Below, in pieces: positions 16,753 through 23,664 of a stretch of 64,000 nt of DNA (position 1 is the stretch's first letter; each line of letters opens with the position of its first letter). The notes beneath the pieces are model-generated. The model saw only the letters and a program-made list of their open reading frames with translations, did no database searches and was not told the DNA's origin. The translations under genes and the position numbers were made by a program. Origin of the DNA: Algoriphagus faecimaris (GTDB lineage Bacteria > Bacteroidota > Bacteroidia > Cytophagales > Cyclobacteriaceae); contig NZ_FNAC01000003.1 in assembly GCF_900101705.1 (NCBI RefSeq), positions 62,001-126,000 on the forward strand, in the 5' to 3' direction.

Positions 16753-18130
16753 ATTTTTCTAATCTACGGTAAAGGGAGGATCGGGTTAATCCCAATTCTT
16801 CAGCCGCACGAGTGATGTGTCCATTGTGTTTTTGGAGGGCTTTGCGAATCAGAATCCGCTCGACATCTTCGATATTGAGATGCTCTAGGCTGACATTCTC
16901 TTCGGATTTTTCCGGTTGTCCCATTTTTTGGAGAAAAAGATCTTCGGGTTGCAGGATATTGTGATTTGACATGATGACGGCCCGCTCAATACTGTGCTGC
17001 AATTCACGAATATTTCCGGGCCAGTGGTATTTGCTCATACGTTTGATTAGCGGTTCGGAAGCTTTTCGGATGTCTTTGTTGTATTTTTTGGAGTAATATG
17101 AAATAAAATGATCAGCCAGTAAGGGGATGTCCTCGACTCGCTCGCGCAGTGGTGGTAGTGTGATTTCTATGGTATTGATCCGATAGAGTAAATCTTGCCG
17201 AAAGCTATTGTCATAGACCATATTATAAATCGGCATATTGGTAGCCGAAATCAACCGGATATTCACATCCACCGCTCGGTTGGCACCCACTCGGGTGACT
17301 TGACGATTTTGTAAAGCAGCTAGCAGCTTGGCTTGAAGTGCAAGAGGGAGATTTCCGATTTCATCTAGAAATAGCGTTCCTTTGTGTGCCTGCTCAAATC
17401 GTCCCGCCCGATCCTCTTTGGCATCGGTGAAGGCTCCTTTTTTATGACCGAAAAGCTCCGATTCGAATAAAGTGGTAGTGATTGATCCCAGGTCCACCCC
17501 AACAAAGGCTTCTCGATTTCTTCGAGAATTCCGATGTATAGCTCTTGCGATCAATTCTTTTCCCGTTCCATTTTCTCCCAAGATCAACACATTGGCATCT
17601 GTGGCAGCTACCCGCTCGATGGTTTCAAACACCTTTTGCATAGTGGGGCTTTGACCAATGATATCCTTGAATTTGTCATCAATATCCTGATGCAAAGTAG
17701 CCTTTTGATCCTTTAGGAGGTTGACTTCGAGTTTTTTCTGCCTCAGCTGAAGGGCCGAGTTAAGCGTGGCGAGCAGGCGTTCGTTTTCCCAGGGCTTCAG
17801 TACGAAATCAGTTGCTCCTTCTTTGATGGCCCGCACGGCAAGATTAACATCTCCATAGGCAGTGATGAGGACTACCACCGCCGAAGGATCCAATTCCAAA
17901 ATCCGATCCAGCCAATAAAAGCCTTCCTGTCCTGAGCTCACATCCTTGGTGAAATTCATATCGAGGAGAATCACGTCATAATTTTCATTGTGCGTGAGGA
18001 TAGGAAGCAAGTCCGGATTGGTTTCAGTATCTACCTGAGCGAAATGCCGCTTAAGAAAAATCTTCGCTGCCTTGAGCAGATCCTCATTATCATCTATTAT
18101 CAGGATTTTCCCTACTTTTTGATCATTCAT
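16742..18130 (-). CDS. NtrC-type sigma-54 activator (response regulator)
   Basis: This 462-residue protein has a receiver domain (1-125; phospho-Asp in VILLDMNF), an AAA+ sigma-54 activation domain (about 145-385) and a Fis-type HTH (RAAEELGLTRSSLYRRLEKYG). Walker A is GENGTGKE. The sigma-54-contacting loop, residues 232-237, reads GAFTDA instead of the classical GAFTGA. That Gly-to-Asp variant occurs in many regulators of this phylum to my knowledge, but it may alter how sigma-54 is engaged. It is translated ahead of the kinase. The five 26-bp elements before the ABC transcription units are the likely targets (inference). Confidence 0.93.
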   Translation of the reverse strand: MNDQKVGKILIIDDNEDLLKAAKIFLKRHFAQVDTETNPDLLPILTHNENYDVILLDMNFTKDVSSGQEGFYWLDRILELDPSAVVVLITAYGDVNLAVRAIKEGATDFVLKPWENERLLATLNSALQLRQKKLEVNLLKDQKATLHQDIDDKFKDIIGQSPTMQKVFETIERVAATDANVLILGENGTGKELIARAIHRNSRRNREAFVGVDLGSITTTLFESELFGHKKGAFTDAKEDRAGRFEQAHKGTLFLDEIGNLPLALQAKLLAALQNRQVTRVGANRAVDVNIRLISATNMPIYNMVYDNSFRQDLLYRINTIEITLPPLRERVEDIPLLADHFISYYSKKYNKDIRKASEPLIKRMSKYHWPGNIRELQHSIERAVIMSNHNILQPEDLFLQKMGQPEKSEENVSLEHLNIEDVERILIRKALQKHNGHITRAAEELGLTRSSLYRRLEKYGL

Positions 18131-18165
18131 GGAGCTATCGGGATTAGGATTTTGTATTTCAGCTA

Positions 18166-18183
18166 TGTAATAGGTGTTCCAAA
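18166..18183 (-). promoter_or_regulatory. Possible -24/-12-like promoter of the regulator-kinase operon
   Basis: Read on the - strand, TGGAAC-N5-TTACA resembles a sigma-54 promoter (TGGCAC-N5-TTGCA) about 40 bp before the regulator start. The -12 part is imperfect. If real it would make the operon autoregulated. Confidence 0.3.
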
Positions 18184-18309
18184 AGTTTGCCGAATTTCAG
18201 TAGAGAGGCTTTTTTTTCGAAAAGTGCCATTTTCGGACAAAATTGATGGATTTTGAACAGGGCCTCAAAAGCAAACGGCTGTTCACTTCATTGCAGTCTT
18301 GTTCACTTT

Positions 18310-18335
18310 TGTTCGCTGGCGGACGAAAATGTTCG
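18310..18335 (+). promoter_or_regulatory. Enhancer-like element A (HlyD operon)
   Basis: TGTTCGC-TG-GCGGACG followed by AAAATGTTCG is copy A of an element found five times in this cluster. It ends 63 bp before the -24-like GG at 18399. It lies between the divergent regulator and hlyD and could serve both. Binding by the NtrC-type protein is inferred from position and repetition. Confidence 0.7.
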
Positions 18336-18397
18336 AGAATCGTTTTCCGAATCTCTCCTAAAAGGCGAATTGAGCGGGTTTTGAGCTACTTTTTTGC

Positions 18398-18414
18398 TGG
18401 CACAGCCTTTGGCA
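18398..18414 (+). promoter_or_regulatory. Sigma-54-like promoter of the HlyD operon
   Basis: TGGCAC-N5-TTGGCA lies about 33 bp before the hlyD ATG. The -24 half is perfect; the -12 half carries one extra G compared with TTGCA. It sits 63 bp after element A. The rest of the 317-bp divergent gap shows only a possible half-site near 18234. Confidence 0.6.
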
Positions 18415-18447
18415 ACTACAGGACAAGCCCAAAAGGGCAAATGAATC

Positions 18448-19698
18448 ATGGATAGAAAAATCGAAAAGAAAACATGGACTCCGAGAAGGATTGCTGCTAT
18501 AGTAGGTGGTGCGATTTTAATCGGGGGTATTATTTACCAACTCGGATTTGCTGATCATCGATCGACTATGAGTGTAGATGCAGATCGACTAAGCATAGGC
18601 ACTGTCCAAATGGGTGAGTTTACGGATTATATTTTGGTTTCGGGTCAAATAGAACCTGCGCGTACGGTATTCTTGGATGCGATCGAGGGAGGTGTGGTTC
18701 ATCAGGTGATTCGTGAATCGGGAGCACTGATGGAGAAAGGCGACACGATTCTGATTTTGGCCAATTCCAATTTGCAGCTCGATGTCATGCAGCGAGAGAC
18801 CATGCTTTATGAGCAGATCAACAACCTTCGTCAAACCCGCTTGCTTTTGGATCAGAATGATTTGAATCAGCAAGGCCAACTGGCTGAGATTGATTATCAG
18901 ATCAGCCTCTTGGAGCCCCAATACAAACGCTTCAAAGAGCTCCATGAGAAAAAGTTGGTATCCGATCGGGAGTTTGAGGAGGTCAAAGAGCAATATGACT
19001 ATAATCTCAAGCGAAAGAAGCTCACTTACGCTTCCTATAGAAATGATTCGATCGCTCGCTCCATTCAGCTCAATCAGCTTCGTATGTCTGAAAATCGCAT
19101 GCAGGCTTCTTTGACCGGAGTAGGAAATATTCTTGACAACTTGGTGATTACTGCTCCCATAGCAGGTCAATTGGCCACTCCAGAACAATTGGAAATCGGT
19201 CAGGCTATCAATCCTGGTCAGCGCTATGGACAGATTGATGTTTTGGATGAATTCAAGGTGAGGGTACCTGTAGATGAACTCTATCTGCCTCGTATCGGCG
19301 CTGGGTTGAAAGGGAAATTCGTACTCAGCGGAAATGAATATGAGCTGGAGATCACTAAGATTTATCCTACCATTACCAATGGCCGTTTTGAAGTAGACAT
19401 GGAATTTACTGGAGAAAGGCCGGAAGGAATTCGAAGGGGACAGAGTGTCCGAATCCGATTGCAGCTAGGTCAAAGTGAGCAGAGTTTACTGCTTCCTACG
19501 GGAGGTTTCTTCAAAGACACTGGTGGGAATTGGGTATATGTACTCAACAAGGCCGGCGATGCTGAGAAACGACAAATCAGGTTAGGTCGCAAAAATCCTG
19601 AGTTTTACGAAGTACTTGAAGGACTAGTCGAGGGTGAAAAAGTCATCATTAGCGGGTATGAAAATTTTGGGGATAATGAGGTGTTGGAGATGAAGTGA
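18448..19698 (+). CDS. HlyD/MacA-type periplasmic adaptor
   Basis: This 416-residue membrane-fusion protein should link the inner-membrane ABC permeases to the TolC-type channel. One membrane anchor lies at about 15-33. The lipoyl-like domain halves flank a coiled-coil hairpin (about 105-215; RETMLYEQINNLRQTRLLLDQ). Beta-barrel and membrane-proximal domains follow. The protein is the first gene of the efflux cluster, preceded by element A and a -24/-12-like promoter. The ATPase gene follows after an insertion carrying an S23-type gene, so hlyD and the ATPase are probably one transcription unit interrupted by that element. Confidence 0.92.
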   Translation: MDRKIEKKTWTPRRIAAIVGGAILIGGIIYQLGFADHRSTMSVDADRLSIGTVQMGEFTDYILVSGQIEPARTVFLDAIEGGVVHQVIRESGALMEKGDTILILANSNLQLDVMQRETMLYEQINNLRQTRLLLDQNDLNQQGQLAEIDYQISLLEPQYKRFKELHEKKLVSDREFEEVKEQYDYNLKRKKLTYASYRNDSIARSIQLNQLRMSENRMQASLTGVGNILDNLVITAPIAGQLATPEQLEIGQAINPGQRYGQIDVLDEFKVRVPVDELYLPRIGAGLKGKFVLSGNEYELEITKIYPTITNGRFEVDMEFTGERPEGIRRGQSVRIRLQLGQSEQSLLLPTGGFFKDTGGNWVYVLNKAGDAEKRQIRLGRKNPEFYEVLEGLVEGEKVIISGYENFGDNEVLEMK

Positions 19699-19824
19699 CC
19701 TAAGAGGGGAGACCGAAGACCGAAGACCGAAGAGTAATCATGAAATCTACTAGAAAGATAAAAATTAGGATTAGAAAAGTTGAAATGATTAAATTTTAGT
19801 ATTGAAAATCAACTATTTAATCCT

Positions 19825-20178
19825 ATGAGCTTCAAATTCGAAAAACTCCTAATCTGGCAAAAGGCAATGGATCTTGCAGAGGAAATACATGAGCTTACCA
19901 AGAAATTTCCAAAAGAGGAATTATTCAATCTTACAAGTCAATCTAATCGGTCTGCTGATTCTATTGCTCTGAATATCGCTGAGGGATCAATTTCACAGAC
20001 TAGCCCTGAGCAGCATAGGTTCCTGGGTTACGCCATAAGGTCTATCGCTGAAGTAGTGACTTGCCTGTATAAGGCTAAAAGAAGAAAGTATATTTCTCAA
20101 GAGGAATTTGATAAGAATTACAAAGACTGCTTTGATCTGATGAATATGACCATTGGATTTAAAAAGAACATGAACTAA
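19825..20178 (+). CDS. Four-helix-bundle protein (S23 / 23S rRNA intervening-sequence protein family)
   Basis: The 117-residue protein matches the S23/IVP family, small homo-oligomeric four-helix bundles related in fold to the Avd protein of diversity-generating retroelements. Family marks are FEKLLIWQKAMDLAEEIH at the N-terminus, the central SNRSADSIALNIAEGS, and YAIRSIAEVVTCLYKAKRR. It is basic, consistent with nucleic-acid binding. It is out of place functionally between efflux genes and is enclosed by inverted repeats. It shares the family with the gene at 54541 but is not close in sequence. The function of free-standing members is not established. Confidence 0.9.
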   Translation: MSFKFEKLLIWQKAMDLAEEIHELTKKFPKEELFNLTSQSNRSADSIALNIAEGSISQTSPEQHRFLGYAIRSIAEVVTCLYKAKRRKYISQEEFDKNYKDCFDLMNMTIGFKKNMN

Positions 20179-20230
20179 TAAAGCGAGTAGGATTTCAAAG
20201 TTGAATGAAAATTAAGCTAAATGTAATTTA

Positions 20231-20287
20231 AAAATAAAGCGGGAACTGCTTGACCTGTTCAGTCTTCGGTCTCCCGTCTTCAATCTC
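20231..20287 (+). repeat. 57-bp direct repeat, copy 1
   Basis: This stretch begins AAAATAAAGCGGGAACTGCT and ends in the TCTTCGGTCTCCCGTCTTC word. It recurs 108 bp downstream with only about three differences near its centre. It forms the inner right arm of the S23 element, and suggests duplication of the element's right end. Confidence 0.85.
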
Positions 20288-20338
20288 AGAATATAAATAG
20301 AACAAAAATTTTAAATAAATCAGCTACAAGTAATCATT

Positions 20339-20395
20339 AAAATAAAGCGGGAACTGCTTGACCTCTTCGGTCTTCGGTCTCCCGTCTTCAATCTC
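20339..20395 (+). repeat. 57-bp direct repeat, copy 2
   Basis: This is the second copy of the 57-bp repeat, ending 6 bp before the ATPase start codon. Its centre reads CTCTTCGGTCTTCGG and pairs better with the left arm at 19704-19734 than copy 1 does. Confidence 0.85.
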
Positions 20396-20401
20396 TACAC
20401 T

Positions 20402-21100
20402 ATGGAAAACGTAATCAAAACAGTAAATCTCCGGAAGCTCTACACGACTGAGGAGGTAGAAACCACCGCACTTGATGGGATTCAAATCGAAATCAAAAAA
20501 GGGGAATTTGTCGCTATTATGGGGCCCTCAGGTTGTGGTAAATCCACTCTATTGAACATCATCGGTCTGCTGGATAATCCAGATGAAGGTCAATATTACT
20601 TTTTGGACAAAGAGGTAGCCAAATACTCGGAAAGGCAACGGTCCTCACTCCGAAAAGGAAACATCGGATTTGTCTTTCAAAGCTTTAACCTCATTGATGA
20701 ACTCACGGTATTTGAAAATGTGGAATTGCCGTTGCTATATCTAAAAATCCCTTCTGATGAGCGGAAAAAGCGAGTGGAAGAGGTGTTGACTCGAATGAAT
20801 ATCATGCACAGACGCAATCACTTTCCTCAGCAGCTTTCTGGAGGTCAGCAGCAGCGGGTGGCAATAGCAAGAGCTATAGTTGCGAAGCCTTCTGTGATCC
20901 TTGCAGATGAGCCAACTGGAAACTTGGACTCCAAAAATGGGGAAGAAGTGATGAGACTTTTGGAAGAGTTAAATAATGAGGGGACTACTATTGTAATGGT
21001 TACCCACTCCCCCCATGATGCCAACTATGCCCATCGGATCATCAATCTCTTTGATGGAAAAGTTGTGACTGAGAATATCCGGGAGCAGTTTCACGTGTGA
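20402..21100 (+). CDS. MacB/LolD-type ABC transporter ATPase
   Basis: This 232-residue cytoplasmic ATPase should power the adjacent FtsX/MacB-like permeases. It has Walker A GPSGCGKST (about 41-49), the Q-loop in FVFQSFNLIDELT, the signature LSGGQQQR, Walker B ILADEPTGNLDS with a normal D-loop, and the switch His in VTHSP. Length is typical. It follows the S23 element and is followed by a related gene-less repeat before the first permease. A second, more diverged ATPase closes the cluster at 37939. Confidence 0.95.
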   Translation: MENVIKTVNLRKLYTTEEVETTALDGIQIEIKKGEFVAIMGPSGCGKSTLLNIIGLLDNPDEGQYYFLDKEVAKYSERQRSSLRKGNIGFVFQSFNLIDELTVFENVELPLLYLKIPSDERKKRVEEVLTRMNIMHRRNHFPQQLSGGQQQRVAIARAIVAKPSVILADEPTGNLDSKNGEEVMRLLEELNNEGTTIVMVTHSPHDANYAHRIINLFDGKVVTENIREQFHV

Positions 21101-21109
21101 TTTGAGTTT

Positions 21110-21234
21110 GAAGACAGAAGACCGAAGACGGGAGAAGACTTGATACTTTTTTCGTCAAATTAATAGTAAAAGTATTCATGGAAATCAGGAGATGACTTAA
21201 TATGATCCTTCGGTCTTCGGTCTCCCGTCTTCCC
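21110..21234. repeat. Gene-less inverted-repeat unit of the locus 1 family
   Basis: The gap between the ATPase and the first permease holds GAAGACAGAAGACCGAAGAC (from 21110) and, about 70 bp on, CTTCGGTCTTCGGTCTCCCG (to 21234), in inverted orientation. These are the same words as in the S23 element upstream, but there is no gene between them. It looks like a non-autonomous or deleted version. Confidence 0.65.
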
Positions 21235-21249
21235 AACTTATTTATACCC

Positions 21250-23610
21250 ATGCTACGCCACTACCTCCTCCTCGCCATCCGAAACTTCACCAAGTTCAAG
21301 TCCATATTCGCCATCAATTTATTGGGGCTGACCCTTGGTTTGACAACGGTGATCTTGATTTCGCTTTGGGTCAAAGATGAACTAAGCATCAACCGACACC
21401 ATGAGCATTCGGATCGGATTTATTCTGTGATGACCAATCATGATAACTCAGGAGGAATGGTAACCTGGAATCTCACGCCTGCAAGAATGCCAGAGGCCAT
21501 GAAAGCAGCATTCCCGCAAGTGGAACTGGCTTCTGGAGTTTCCCCATTTATCAAAGGTTTGGCTTTTGAGTCAGATCGAGAAAAAATTGAGTCGGAGGGC
21601 TTCTTTGTAGATCAGGATTACTTAGACATGTTTAGCTACGAGTTTATCGTGGGGAATCCGTCAAAAGCACTTACGGGAATAAATGCTGTGGCTCTCTCAG
21701 AATCCTTGGCAAATGCGCTATTTGGCTCTCCTCAAAATGCCATCGGAAAATCACTGAAGTGGCAGATTTTTGATTTTGGAAGCGAAGTAGAAGTGACTGG
21801 AGTGTATCAAGATTTTGGGGCTTTTGATGTAGAGAAACCTGAATTTCTGATGGCTTATCCCTTCTTTCTCCAAATGCTCGGAGAGGGAGCACATTGGGAC
21901 AATTACAATACCTCGACGCTCTTGCTGCTTAGGGAAGGGACAGCTATCTCCTCTTTTAATTCTCAGATTGCCAGTTTTATCAAAGACCGAGCTGAAGGTT
22001 CCAATGTCACCCCATTTCTGCAGCTTTTCGCAGATACCTATTTATACGGCACCTACGAGGAAGGGAAAGTTGTCGGAGGACGGATTAATTATGTATGGAC
22101 CTTCTCCGGCATCGCGCTTTTTATTTTGATTATCGCTTGTATAAACTTCATGAATCTGACCACGGCTCGGTCTCTGGCTAGAGCAAAAGAAATCGGAGTT
22201 AAAAAATCAATGGGAGCCTCTATAACCGGGATTTTTGGACAGTTTATGGTAGAGTCCCTATTACTTACTTTGTTCGCTTTATTGATGGCATTACTTGCTG
22301 TTTATTTCTTGCAGCCTATCTTCAATCAAGTGACGCTAAAGGAACTGGGACTAAACTGGAACGGAGAGGAATTACTCCTCTTAGCAGGAATTTGGGGTCT
22401 AACCAGTTTGATCGCGGGGATTTACCCTTCCTTATATTTATCGAGATTTAAGCCCATACAGATCATGAAGAGCAATCTCAAAGGAAGCTTGGGAGAGCTT
22501 TTGGCCAGAAAAGGTCTGGTGATTTTTCAATTTGGGATTTCCATGCTCCTGATTATCGGCGTAGTTGTGATTGGGAAGCAGATGAACTACATCCAAAACC
22601 AAAACCTAGGTTACGATCAATCACACTTATTAAAAATCCCCTCTGAATCCATTCCAAAATCTGAGATAAATACGATCCTTGAGCAACTCAGAGCAACTCC
22701 GGGTGTTGAAAATGCATCAAGTCTTACCCATCCTTTGGTTGGCCTAGCTAGCTCTACGATAGGACTGACTTGGGAAGGTAAAAACCCTGATGAGCAGGTG
22801 AAATTTGAAAATATCACAGTCAATTTTGGTTTGATCGAAACTATGGATTTTGAACTGGTGGAGGGGAGACCTTTTTCTCCAGAGTTTGGAGAAGAAAAAG
22901 CCAAGCTCATTCTTAATGAGGCAGCTGTCAAAACCATCGGCTTTGGAGAGCCGGTCGGCCAATTGGTCAATCTATGGGGTGAGGATATGGAAGTCATCGG
23001 AGTGGTAAAGGATTTTCATTTTGAATCGCTCAAAGAAACTGTGAAACCAGCTTTTTTCAAATATGACCCAGATTTTGCCCAAAATATTATGGTTCGAATT
23101 TATGCTGAAAATCAGCAACAAACCTTGGCTGAAATCACCGAGGTGTTTCAAGCCCTTCTCGGACAGAACCCCTCTCTTTCCTTTATGGATGAGTCCTATC
23201 AGACGCTTTATCTTCAGGAGCAGCGAGTGGCGGTACTGGCAGATTATTTTGGACTGGTAGCCATTTTTCTTTCCTGTTTGGGTCTATTTGGACTTGCGGC
23301 TTTTACAGCCGAAAGCCGAAAACGGGAGATCGGAGTACGTAAAGTACTTGGCGCTTCTCTCGGGGAAATCTTGGGTCTCATCACCCGGGATTTCATCTAT
23401 TTGGTGGGAGTATCAGTGCTGATAGCTATCCCGCTGGGATGGTATTTTGCAAATTCCTGGTTGGAAACCTATGCCTACCAAACGAGCCTCAGTTGGTGGA
23501 TTTTTGCAGGATCTGGCCTGTTATTACTCCTGATTTCAATGGTCACAGTGGGTGTCCAAGCCTACAAAGCCGCATCTGCAAATCCTGTTCATTCTCTCAA
23601 GAGTGAATAA
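21250..23610 (+). CDS. FtsX/MacB-like ABC permease 1
   Basis: This 786-residue inner-membrane permease has the duplicated layout of the large Bacteroidota family. TM1 lies near residue 25, a MacB periplasmic core follows, then three TM helices with the FtsX motif (IALFILIIACINFMNLTTARS, about 280), a second TM-core unit from about 410, and three final TM helices with the motif LFGLAAFTAESRKREIGVRKVLGAS. It ends in NPVHSLKSE, a tail shared by all six permeases here. I used the ATG at 21250; the longer frame to 21202 would translate the repeat. Substrate is unknown; export of peptides or lipids is typical. Confidence 0.93.
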   Translation: MLRHYLLLAIRNFTKFKSIFAINLLGLTLGLTTVILISLWVKDELSINRHHEHSDRIYSVMTNHDNSGGMVTWNLTPARMPEAMKAAFPQVELASGVSPFIKGLAFESDREKIESEGFFVDQDYLDMFSYEFIVGNPSKALTGINAVALSESLANALFGSPQNAIGKSLKWQIFDFGSEVEVTGVYQDFGAFDVEKPEFLMAYPFFLQMLGEGAHWDNYNTSTLLLLREGTAISSFNSQIASFIKDRAEGSNVTPFLQLFADTYLYGTYEEGKVVGGRINYVWTFSGIALFILIIACINFMNLTTARSLARAKEIGVKKSMGASITGIFGQFMVESLLLTLFALLMALLAVYFLQPIFNQVTLKELGLNWNGEELLLLAGIWGLTSLIAGIYPSLYLSRFKPIQIMKSNLKGSLGELLARKGLVIFQFGISMLLIIGVVVIGKQMNYIQNQNLGYDQSHLLKIPSESIPKSEINTILEQLRATPGVENASSLTHPLVGLASSTIGLTWEGKNPDEQVKFENITVNFGLIETMDFELVEGRPFSPEFGEEKAKLILNEAAVKTIGFGEPVGQLVNLWGEDMEVIGVVKDFHFESLKETVKPAFFKYDPDFAQNIMVRIYAENQQQTLAEITEVFQALLGQNPSLSFMDESYQTLYLQEQRVAVLADYFGLVAIFLSCLGLFGLAAFTAESRKREIGVRKVLGASLGEILGLITRDFIYLVGVSVLIAIPLGWYFANSWLETYAYQTSLSWWIFAGSGLLLLLISMVTVGVQAYKAASANPVHSLKSE

Positions 23611-23664
23611 TCTCTGATACTCATCTCATTCAAAGTCTTAACCTTCTAATTATTCTCAGGCAAC

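Larger units (their letters stand above)
19704..20395. mobile_element. S23/IVP element with inverted satellite repeats (locus 1)
   Basis: The whole gap between hlyD and the ATPase gene is filled by a unit. On the left (19704-19734) stands a tandem of CCGAAGA words (GGGAGACCGAAGACCGAAGA). On the right, at 20256-20287 and 20363-20395, stand inverted copies (TCTTCGGTCTTCGGTCTCCC). A four-helix-bundle gene lies between. The left and right arms can pair over 20 bases without mismatch. The unit begins 6 bp after one stop codon and ends 6 bp before the next start codon. 23S rRNA intervening sequences have the same plan (inverted repeats around an S23 gene); the link to them is inference. Confidence 0.65.

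Noticed and set aside
19825-20178. Diversity-generating retroelement accessory protein (Avd)
   Set aside because: The fold is related, but no reverse transcriptase or template repeat lies nearby.
19704-20395. Repeated CCGAAGA words taken as a CRISPR array
   Set aside because: Units are short, without unique spacers, occur in both directions and surround a gene; no cas gene is present.
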